Assembly (NCBI GenBank): GCA_002104985.1
Contig: MCGO01000419.1
Span: 1 to 11,718 of the forward strand
Reading direction: 5' to 3'
Source of the DNA: Rhizoclosmatium globosum
Lineage: Eukaryota > Chytridiomycota > Chytridiomycetes > Chytridiales > Chytriomycetaceae
DNA: 11,718 nt
Numbering within the stretch: the first letter of the stretch is position 1; every line of letters starts with the position of its first letter. Of the stretch, positions 1-7,183 are shown one piece after another. The notes under the pieces are model-generated. The model was not told the DNA's origin, did no database searches, and saw nothing but the letters and a program-made list of their open reading frames with translations. The translations under genes and the position numbers were made by a program.

Positions 1-3
1 ATT

Positions 4-48
4 GTGAGTGTAATATGCCTTTTGAGTCTGTGTCTTATTTCTCTGCAG
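4..48 (+). other. Probable Helitron intron, 45 nt
   Basis: GTGAGT at 4-9 and a pyrimidine-rich stretch ending CTCTGCAG at 48. The downstream exon reads QRKVSANLEPDIAAEIQIKN in frame 3. The upstream exon is outside the window, so phase cannot be checked. Confidence 0.6.
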
Positions 49-117
49 CACAACGTAAGGTTTCAGCCAACTTGGAGCCTGACATTGCTGCGGAAATTCA
101 AATCAAGAATGCTGCAG

Positions 118-172
118 GTTTGTAATCTGGTTCTCTTAAGCTTCACTTTCACTGAACAACACATAACAACAG
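118..172 (+). other. Probable Helitron intron, 55 nt, phase 1
   Basis: Removal joins the exon 49-117 (frame 3) to the frame-1 stretch starting HKTAYQRP after one shared Ala codon. The donor GTTTGT is weak; the acceptor is AACAACAG. Confidence 0.5.
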
Positions 173-329
173 CCCATAAAACTGCGTATCAGCGCCCACA
201 GCTTGCAAAGACAGAATACATGACAGAGTTTGATGGCAGCCAAAAACGGAGAGCTTAAAGATCAAGACTGGGCAATCAGGGAAATGGACAAGTTTCATAC
301 CAAAATGGGTCCAACTATTTTGAACTCAG

Positions 330-377
330 GTACATTGTTTTGCTATGCTGTGGCACAAGTAATAACTTTCTACCAAG
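330..377 (+). other. Possible Helitron intron, 48 nt, phase 1
   Basis: The donor GTACAT at 330 and acceptor TACCAAG at 377 are both in frame 2. Removing 48 nt places the first CxxC (CKTC) closer to the FHTK motif, the spacing I expect in Helitron N-termini. The frame is open either way, so this one is uncertain. Confidence 0.4.
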
Positions 378-467
378 GGCACTGCAAAACCTGTGAAAAT
401 CTACTGAAGCCAAAAACTGGGAATCAGAAGATTATGAATGCCAAAAGTGTTTGCCAGACAGAATCAA

Positions 468-518
468 GTAAGTTTATCTGTTACTCCAATGTCAGATTCT
501 AAAACAAATCATTCAAAG
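468..518 (+). other. Probable Helitron intron, 51 nt
   Basis: GTAAGT donor at 468-473, AAAG acceptor at 515-518. It removes an in-frame TAA at 469-471 and joins CQKCLPDRI, through a reconstituted Lys codon, to FSEANDMIP, a match to the conserved FS.eN.M.P block of Helitron N-termini. Confidence 0.7.
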
Positions 519-583
519 ATTCTCAGAAGCAAATGACATGATTCCAAACAGCTCACTCCTTCCAACACCAACTGATTGTCCAA

Positions 584-2310
584 CTGACTGACATTGAAAA
601 ACTCCTCTGTGCTTTATATTTGCCATTTATGAGTGTTATACATATGAAGGGAAGCGGTGAAACTAAGCTATCAGGTCATATTGCCACGTTTCGACAAGAT
701 TCACTGCAAGTATGTTTGAACCTTCCTCGACTGGCATCGTCTCTTCCAGTCCAATATTTCTGACGTAACAATGGGATTGAATCCAAATTGGTTCATGCAA
801 ATCGCGATCGTGTCAGAGTGTTTATCAACTTCTTTGTGGCCCATAATCCAGTATATATCACTGCAAAAGTTGCCTTGGATGAAAAGTCGCTTCTTCTACT
901 TCCTGTGATTGATGGTGTGCCTTATGGCCTCACTGTAATAGAGGAGGATGAAGATGAGGTTCTAGCTCCAATGCAAAGTGGCCCTGATATATCTGCAGAA
1001 GATGTGGGCCCTGAAATTTACCATTCGTTCTATGAGCTTCCAGATGGATGTGTTTTGGAATCTGACAAAGTAAAACAATCTTTGGGCTCAGAACCTCAGT
1101 CCAGTATTCTTGATTGGCCATCTGTGAATCCTGCTCCTCTGAATGAATTTGAAGTAGAAGGGTTGTTTACTGGAGCATTTCCACATCTCCATCCATTGGG
1201 TATTGCTGACCACTCCAACAAGAGTCGATTGAAATCTGTCCCATTGAATCAGTTTGGTACACATCTACTGAGGTTTGCTGAAATCCATCCAACACGGAAT
1301 TCTCTTTGGTATCCGTTTATGGAAGATGCTCGCTATACTTTTATGCTCAATGATATGAATCGCCGCCACCAAGAGATTGGTCAAGCAAATGTGTACTTGA
1401 AGAAGAATCCTGGTGATGCAAATATGGATTTAGATGATCTATTTTGGATGGCCAAAGGTGACGGTGCAGAGGCGCAGGAAGTTTTGGGAAGGATGTCGGC
1501 ATTTTCTGCCAATCTGCCTGGAACGCCGGCATATTGGGGTCAGCGGGCAGAGGAACTGGATGCAATCATGCAGCAGAAACAACCTGCAACAGTGTGGTTC
1601 ACTCACTCAGCTGCTGCAAACCATTGGGAAGATCTCAGTCGCTTGATGCCTGAAGGATTGATGTCTTCAACAAAGCAGGCTGCCCAAGCTTCAAGAAATC
1701 CACACATTGTTGACTGGTTCTTTTCACACAAGTTTGAGGCATTCTTGAAGCACTTTTGTGAGTACCCCTAACAGTGTCAATTGTCTTGAACTTATCAAAA
1801 CTTTTTACAGACACCAATGTTCTTGACTTTGAATGGACTTGGCATCGATATGAATATCAGCATGGAACAACAGTTATCCACGCTCATGGATTTGGCGCTG
1901 CCAAAAATGATCTGGGTCTCTTCAAGCTTGCAGCATTAGCATACAAAGCCTACCGACTTGGATCTGCTGATGGAAATGTTAAAGAAACAGATTTGCCAGA
2001 GGAGGAGATGGAGCAGATTCATCTGCAGGGTGTCTGGGCTGAAGAGTTGTTAGTTTGGTATGCAGATACTATGATCAATGAATGCAACCCAAGGACTGCA
2101 GAGAAACGAGCAGATAAGGCTGGAGTCTATCTGGATCCTCATCCCTGTGCTGTTTCACTCTCCATCATTCTAAAAGATGATTCTTCCATGCAAGCTCACT
2201 TTGAAGACTGGCTCAACTACTGTCAACGTCATGTTTGTCAACCAGATTCCTACTACAATAATGGCAAGGGAGGTTGTAAGTATGGATTTGAGAAGAGTAT
2301 GGTGGGAAAA
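584..2310 (+). pseudogene. Helitron_like_N domain region of the Helitron
   Basis: Starts with LTDIEKLLCALYLPFMSV in frame 2, the usual opening of the domain ahead of the Rep core. A TGA at 761-763 interrupts it; CGA (Arg) to TGA is the simplest origin. Downstream landmarks are NPVY, LPVIDGVP, FPHLHPLGIAD, an LLR..EIHPTRNS block, a TPAYWGQR..EL block, the TVWFTHSAA..HW block and NPHIVDWFFSHKFEAFLKHF. A 53-nt intron (1758-1810) then leads into frame 1, which carries WTWHRYEYQHG and the HAH site and runs to a frameshift near 2309. The product would bind and process single-stranded transposon ends. Confidence 0.9.
1758..1810 (+). other. Helitron intron, 53 nt, phase 1
   Basis: GTGAGT at 1758-1763 and TTTTTACAG ending at 1810. 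Splicing joins frame 2 (..FLKHF) to frame 1 (TNVLDFEWTWHRYE) with one shared Tyr codon, exactly bridging two otherwise separate open frames. This is the clearest intron of the element. Confidence 0.85.
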
Positions 2311-2700
2311 CAAAGTTGACTTTCAAGGAGCTTCCTGGAGGTAAAGTTCGTGCAGAGCTTCACCACAAGCGCGACGATGGTTTCTTGAATGGATGTAATT
2401 CTATGCAAGGCCAGCATTGGCAAGCTAATGTAGACATGAAACTTCTGATTGATTTCCAACGTGCAAGACTTACGCTGTCAAGTATGTCACAAAAGCAGAA
2501 CCAACCTCTCGCGACACTGCTCAACTGTTTCAGTCTATTATGCGCCATGCCACTGATGCAAGTTGGACCTCCACTCAACTTCGAAAGGTGTTCCTGCAGA
2601 TGTCACAAGTCAATTATATTGGGAAAGGGCAAGCAGCCCGGATGCTGGCTGGTGGAAATCTCTACTCATCAACATACCAGTTTGTTACTGTTAACTGCGA
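1811..2700 (+). pseudogene. Helitron HUH/Y2 Rep nuclease core
   Basis: The metal-binding HUH motif is HAH at 1879-1887 inside VIHAHGFG. The catalytic tyrosine pair is TYAVKYVTKAE, with Tyr codons at 2471-2473 and 2483-2485 spaced four residues apart as in Helitrons. Between them lie CKYGFEKSM, the FKELPGGKVRAELHHKRDDG block and QANVDMKLLIDFQRA, all typical. Two 1-nt losses break the frame: near 2307-2310, in a run of A, where frame 1 passes to frame 3; and near 2463-2467, where frame 3 passes to frame 2 just before the tyrosines. All catalytic residues are therefore present but in three different frames. Confidence 0.9.
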
Positions 2701-2774
2701 TCTGAGCATAGTTAAACTTGTCAAAGATGTTGTCTCTGGGAAAATGGTTCTCGGGCCTGATATCAAGACATTTT

Positions 2775-3413
2775 TGCAAACTGTAGTGACCATGGAATCC
2801 ATTTTCTGTTTGACTTTGGCCGTCGATTTGAAGTTAAACCTGGAAAGTTGAAGCAGATCCTTGATCCAACCAAGATTGTTGTGAAGTTGGTGCCGAAATT
2901 CAGTAGTGCTGTGCTGGGAAAGAAATTTGCAAAGTATTTTGTATGTTTACTTTAATTGCATTTTCGGATTGGTCAGTTGGAGACAAAAAGGAGCTTATGA
3001 ACGAAGATTCTGCTGTAGTGCGATTCAAACTGTTTATGGCTACAGTTGATGTGCAAACCAAGAAACTTATAGTCACCACAACGGAATTGGACCAAATTGA
3101 AGAAATTTTGGTTGAGCAGCAGTCATTCAATGCTGCACCAGGAGCTGACGGCAATCAGAATGAGGAAGATCAAGTTGAAGGAGATGACTGGAGAGATTTA
3201 TCACGAATGATGCCACTGTTAGAAGACGGAGTGGAAACTGTGTCAACATTGGAGGAAACTGTGAATGTCAACTGGATCAGTTCCCAACGACTACAATATA
3301 CTGAGGAACAAATGTCTTCAGGGAGAACCTGGATCAAATTAGTAAAGAAGGAGACATAGGGTTTATCTTCTCGTGGGATTCCTTTCTCAGATCCAGCTTG
3401 TTTGAACAAAAAG
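2775..3413 (+). pseudogene. Helitron linker between Rep and helicase
   Basis: Frame 1 (from about 2780) reads FLFDFGRRFEVKPGKLKQIL and VVKLVPKFSS, the usual segment after the Rep domain. A frame change near 2947 (a run of T) leads to frame 3, which reads LIAFSDW, an acidic stretch, DDWRDLSRMMP and then TWIKLVKKE. A TAG at 3357-3359 interrupts frame 3, which then continues with SDPACLNKK up to the intron at 3414. Confidence 0.8.
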
Positions 3414-3458
3414 GTTGGTATTTTTCCTCAAGGAAGCTTCTAACCAGTAAATTTACAG
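3414..3458 (+). other. Probable Helitron intron, 45 nt, phase 0
   Basis: Donor GTTGGT (weak) after AAAAAG, acceptor AATTTACAG. It removes an in-frame TAA and joins ..CLNKK directly to QRIAYGIF in the same frame, reproducing the conserved LN..Q..AY block just ahead of Walker A in Helitron helicases. Confidence 0.7.
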
Positions 3459-3970
3459 CAAAGAATAGCGTATGGAATCTTTACAACAGGTGTAGAAGCA
3501 GGAAAGCAAGTCTTGATGATTTTGACTGGTAGAGCTGGATCTGGAAAGTCATTTCAGCAAATGTTTGCAGTTGGAGAGTATGGGAGCCCAGTGGAGGTGA
3601 TGTCAAGACTATTGACAGAGGCTCCAATTTCTTTCCAGGCTCTATTCAAAAACTATGTTTCAACTGTAAGATTGTGCAACAAAGGGCACGCATCTACGCA
3701 CATCGGCCACAATTTTTGGGTTTGCAACTTAGTTCTCTTTCAATATTTAACCACATCCATTTAGCAAATGAGTTCAAGCCTTGCAAAAGGGACTCAAAAG
3801 GCTGGAAAGAATCCGTTTGACGTCAGTGAAGCTTTTGGCTTGATGTGCTGCGGGGAATTAAGTTTGGAGTTGGCAGAACGTTCACTTCAACGAATCAATG
3901 TGGGTGAGAGTTGTCATGGGGCTCAAAAAGACTGTTATGCATTGACAGGTGAAGCCAACAAAGCCTTTTC
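3459..3970 (+). pseudogene. Helitron PIF1-like helicase fragment, truncated
   Basis: QRIAYGIF is followed by LMILTGRAGSGKS; the Walker A codons are 3528-3551. Motif Ia is only a remnant (near GHASTHIG, 3690s) and the reading frame then shifts several times. FGLQLSSLSIF-like and LQKGLKRLERIRLT pieces (frame 1, from 3781) are recognisable. Motif II survives as SEAFGLMCCGELSLELAERS (frame 3, ~3829-3888), without the Asp expected before the Glu. After the 45-nt intron 3904-3948 the frame reads EANKAF and the resemblance to helicase stops at about 3970. Confidence 0.75.
3904..3948 (+). other. Probable Helitron intron, 45 nt
   Basis: GTGAGA donor at 3904 and ATTGACAG acceptor at 3948, length a multiple of three. 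Splicing joins SLQRINVG to EANKAF, which fits the RLrqINvgk..kPF segment after motif II. Confidence 0.6.
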
Positions 3971-4262
3971 ATCCCCTCCTCCCCCAATTTTGTTTTGTGT
4001 TGTTACTCACGAGCAGGGAAATCAATTTGTGTTTCCATTGACTCTGTCGTTTGGGAATCGCAAGTGGAAACTCAGTGCAAGGATCTGCGCCACAGAAGAA
4101 ACTGGAGCTCATTTTCGAGCATCGTTTGAGCGAGACGGAGCTTGGCATTGGTTCGACGATTTGATTGGTGTTGCAAAGGAGGTGACAATGGCGGCGCATA
4201 TCGGTTACAAACACTTCGGTTATCAATGTATTTATATCGAGATTGAAGATAGGGAAGAATGA
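3949..4262 (+). pseudogene. USP (peptidase C19)-like C-terminal fragment fused to the Helitron remnant
   Basis: The open frame runs to a TGA at 4260-4262. From about residue FVFPLTLSFG (4024 on) it looks like the end of a ubiquitin-specific protease fold: a W.L.AR strand, GAHFRASFERDGAWHWFDD, in which His-Phe matches the catalytic-His box (GHY) and the W..FDD element, and a final YQCIYIEI strand. The Cys box and most of the domain are absent, so no protease activity is expected. A pyrimidine-rich tract (3966-4008) ends in CAG at 4014-4016, which could be a splice acceptor directly in front of the module. It could be a captured host-gene exon or a normal accessory domain of this Helitron lineage. 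Confidence 0.5.
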
Positions 4263-4470
4263 AATTAAAGACTTCATAATTTGCTTTATTTGCTTCATTC
4301 AACTTTGTCTACCCACCACTCAAATGTTGGTATCAACTTTAGAATTATTCTGAACCTTTCTTGATGTTGGTAAGAATTGAGACTGTGGGTGAAAGATAGT
4401 TCACCCAATCACTCCTTATGCAAGGGTATCCCATTTCCTACCCCCTTTCTTTTTCTGACCCAGTCTGTGA
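4263..4470. other. No gene seen
   Basis: AT-rich sequence after the USP-like frame. Stops occur in all frames and no repeat or RNA gene is visible. The 3' end of the Helitron (hairpin followed by CTRR) was looked for by eye and not found. Confidence 0.5.
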
Positions 4471-5186
4471 TCAAATTGGAAAGTCACAGAGAAGGTGTGA
4501 AATTAATTTTTGAGCCTTTGTCTTTGCCAATCCAGCACCAAAGGCAAGTATAAAAAAGTACCCCAGCCATAGGGAAAGCAAGGCAGTACCAAATTTCTTT
4601 GTATTGTTAATTAGGAATGTATCCAGGGCTGTTAAATGAAAGCTGCAGGTCAGCCACCAGTATGATTGTAATGAAATATCTTTGTCCATATTCTTAGCAG
4701 CAAATGTTAGTGCTGGTGTACCAGTCACAAGCATACATACAGTAGGGGGTTCTGGAATGAGTGGGAACTCAACAAGACCATAAACTTTGTAAAATCAGGG
4801 CATTGAGCAACAGGATACACATTGGTTTTTTGTCATCATCAATGCAATATTTTCTCCAGTGAAGATCCTGAAACTTGCATTTCTTGTGAGGACATCTAAG
4901 AATAGGACATCAAACCTAGTCCAACATTTATTTAAGACTTACTTTCTTGATATCTTACTGTCAAAACTGGCATATAATGGAACACACCTCCTGCCTCATA
5001 ACCAGCACTGAGACAATGGGACTGCTGTGAAGTCAAATGTTCATCAATAACAAAAACAAAATGCTCATGGGCAGCCTTTTCTCTGATTCTCTGTGTGAAA
5101 ATCACATTTTTAGTAACTTTAGGGCCAATATGTGTAAGGTATGCCTTGGCTTGTCTTGCCACCATCAATGCAACAAGCCATAACAC
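4471..5186 (-). pseudogene. Unassigned two-exon gene remnant with a TnpB/Fanzor-like motif
   Basis: Exon A (5186-4943) encodes a basic stretch with IGPKVTKNVIFTQRIREK, then EHFVFVIDEHLTSQQSHC. A 47-nt intron (4942-4896; GTAAGT...TATTCTTAG) joins it in phase to exon B (4895-4471), which reads ASFRIFTGENIALMMTKN, then a TGA at 4795-4797, and continues open with KVYGLVEFPLIPEPPTVC and a hydrophobic tail. The hydrophobic-DE-x2-TSQ pattern followed about 45 residues later by ENxALMM recalls the zinc-ribbon entry (E..TS..C) and RuvC-III (RD.NAA.N) blocks of TnpB/Fanzor nucleases. However, the paired cysteines and the RuvC-III Asp are not there. No RuvC-I was found upstream, where stops close the frame. 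The gene-like character is moderately supported; the family is a guess. Confidence 0.35.
4896..4942 (-). other. Probable intron, 47 nt (minus strand)
   Basis: Read on the minus strand it begins GTAAGTC and ends CTATTCTTAG. Both flanking frames stay open when it is removed, and its length fits the other introns in the window. Confidence 0.55.
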
Positions 5187-5288
5187 TATTTATTACTTTA
5201 CATAGGATTGCGGATCACAGTTTAAATGGCCTCAAGATCTTAAGTTGAGGAAACGATGGAAAACAAGGTTTGAAAGTTAAACTTTGAA

Positions 5289-5690
5289 ATGTTTCACAGT
5301 TTGTGCCAAGGCCACGGATATATTGTCCCAGAAAGTAAAGGAAAATCTGGGCCGTCACCAGTTTATGTTGTTGAAGCACAAGATGGATTGCTACCAGCAC
5401 ACACTTCAGTTGGTCAACTTGCTTCACAGAGAGCTGCAGCTCCACCACCAAGACCTTTGGCACTAAAACCACATCTTTCAGTTTCACCTGTTTGTCCAGC
5501 TCAGATTTTGTTCAATCCTGGGCATCTGCAATCCCAGCCTCTCATCAGCCACACTCCCAACAATATGACAGAACATCAACCAGCCTTCTATCCTGCTGAA
5601 CAGCCTCCTTTACACCAATCAAAGAATACATAATTGCTATTATGAGCATCATCAGCAACCAGGGCCCTTTCCATACCAGCACAACCTTAA
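5289..5690 (+). pseudogene. Possible Pro/Gln/His-rich coding fragment
   Basis: An open frame to 5633 encodes a low-complexity peptide rich in Pro, Gln, His, Ala and Ser (for example ASQRAAAPPPRPLALKPHLS). After a frame change a second open stretch continues in the same style with YYEHHQQPGPFPYQHNLNY (~5638-5694). Such linkers are common in fungal regulatory proteins, but no folded domain is visible. The minus strand is also open over much of this stretch, so even the strand is uncertain. Confidence 0.25.
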
Positions 5691-5699
5691 CTACTGCCC

Positions 5700-6600
5700 A
5701 GATATCATAATACTAATCACAGAATGTACCCAAAAAGCGCTCTTCAATGGGGAAAGTTGAGCAGTTACAAGGTGGAGTATTTCTATCAGTCTTGACTATG
5801 AGCAATGAAAGAGATACTCTGATACCTTTAGGGTTAAAAAGCTCTGAATGAGTTTTTGGAGGCAAAAAGATGTCAATTTCCTTTATTCTACTTTATCAGA
5901 GGTGAGGATTTACTTGAAATACAGGAACAATCACAACCAGTCACACTCAAAGAAAGTTTTTGTGGGTGTTAATAAATAAGGGTGAGTTCAATAGAGACAG
6001 AACTGCAATAGTTGCCATGAAGAGTTTAAAGGTAAAACAGTTGTCTTGAAAACTCCTGTACCACTATTTCAAAATGTTGAAGCATGGCTGGATTCATTGA
6101 CACGACATTCAGAGCACAGTAAGAAACATGCTTGATGAATGTCTTCATAAATCAGAGGTGGTAACATTCCCTTCCCAGATTCGTGAATTCTCTGCTTAAA
6201 AGTGATAAAATGGGAAAACTTTCACAGCTTTCTTGTGATTGAAAAACTCAGCTGGAAAAAAGTATACATCTTTAATTCCATGACCATTTAAGACAAGTTT
6301 CTGGGTATATTCCTTGCACTCTTTCCACTTTACAATAAACCAAAAGGAAAAACAAGGAAGGAAGGAGAGTGAGAGACCACAGGAAAATAGACCAGTAATC
6401 AAGAAATATGGGGTCTGCTCCTGCATGCAACTGAGAGTTGGTAAGCCAAAACCAAGTGTACTTAAGGAGGAAACTTTGCAGGGATGCTTACATAGTTAAA
6501 GCAGGTATTGAACAAGCAATAGAAAAGAAACAGTCTTCTTGTCATTTAGAAAATCTTTGATTCTGAAGGTTTTGGATGAATCATAAGTGGAGGAACTCAA
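5700..6600. other. No confident gene; scattered open stretches
   Basis: On the minus strand 5716-5880 is open for about 55 codons, starting EIDIFLPPKTHSELFNPKG, and 6196-6426 is open with a Phe-rich, partly hydrophobic peptide. Neither has a recognisable domain or credible splice partner. No repeats or RNA genes were seen. Confidence 0.4.
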
Positions 6601-6603
6601 TAA

Positions 6604-6723
6604 TTCACCCTAGAAACAATCAACACAAGGATGGAATTGGAAAGAAAGGGAATAAACACTATGTTTAGAAAAATAACGGTATTTCTATACGTAGATGACA
6701 CTATGATAGTAGCAGAAAGTTAA
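6604..6723 (+). pseudogene. Possible retroelement reverse-transcriptase scrap (YVDD)
   Basis: A 39-codon open stretch ends RKITVFLYVDDTMIVAES before TAA (6721-6723). YVDD at 6688-6699 sits between two hydrophobic strands, as in the catalytic hairpin of Ty1/copia reverse transcriptases (lYVDDmlia). No other reverse-transcriptase block, integrase or LTR is visible nearby, and a four-residue motif can occur by chance. Confidence 0.3.
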
Positions 6724-7163
6724 AACAACCATGTATGCTCTAAGAGTTAAAAGGATCACAGATAAAACAGCAATATACATTATAACCACATACTGCTGGG
6801 ACTAAGGGCGCACAGATTTTGCGTAGCAGGGCCATTATTAATTTGTTGTACAAGATGAAAGCGCATTTGCCGCCTATGAGTAGTAGTCCCAAGGCATCAA
6901 AAGTGTTCTGAAATTCCATGAGGATTGGTTGACTGCTGGTTGTAATAATTGCTTCTGTGAGTTTTGTTGGCTTTGCAGATTTACATCATCCTTCAATGCT
7001 GCAAACAGCACTCACTCTTCCAGCCAATTTCTTGCAAATTTGACGAACAAAATTGTCCACCTATTCCATCATCCAATAGGACTATTGCCACAAGCACAAT
7101 CTCCGGTCTTTTCCTTCACTCTGTTTAGAATAAAGATCAGCAGGATAAAGATCAATCCTTCAG
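6724..7163. other. No confident gene
   Basis: A plus-strand open frame begins at 6929 and is Cys/Ser/Phe-rich without a domain. It runs on into the 3' end of the transposase (antisense to it) and is probably fortuitous. Nothing else was seen. Confidence 0.4.
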
Positions 7164-7166
7164 TAC

Positions 7167-7183
7167 TTGCATCTGAAGTCATC
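7167..7183 (+). repeat. Left terminal inverted repeat
   Basis: TTGCATCTGAAGTCATC. It is the inverted partner of 9194-9210 with one mismatch (A versus G at position 5). The transposase stop codon (minus-strand TGA, 7179-7181) lies within it. Confidence 0.8.

Larger units (their letters stand above)
1..3970 (+). pseudogene. Decayed Helitron Rep-helicase gene (partial at the left edge, truncated on the right)
   Basis: Helitron proteins join a HUH-type rolling-circle nuclease to a 5'-3' PIF1-like helicase and move single-stranded DNA in the nucleus. Reading exons in order shows a charged N-terminus, CxxC pairs at 383-394 and 439-450, a Helitron_like_N domain (584-~2300), the HAH metal site (1879-1887), the two-tyrosine site (2471-2485), a linker and Walker A GRAGSGKS (3528-3551). 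Motif II survives only as a weak remnant (~3826-3903) and motifs III-VI are missing. Frame changes fall near 229, 430, 583, 2309, 2467, 2780, 2947 and repeatedly in 3660-3830; in-frame stops lie at 761-763 and 3357-3359. Seven probable short introns are kept. Family assignment is very secure; activity is excluded by the breaks unless many are sequence errors. Confidence 0.93.

Noticed and set aside
2276..2327. GTAAGT...TTTCAAG as a 52-nt Helitron intron
   Set aside because: It would delete the conserved CKYGF segment and join in the wrong frame with a stop; a 1-nt loss near 2309 explains the data better.
6790..6895. Short inverted repeat TGGGACT / AGTCCCA
   Set aside because: Only 7 bp with no extension and no associated gene; expected by chance.
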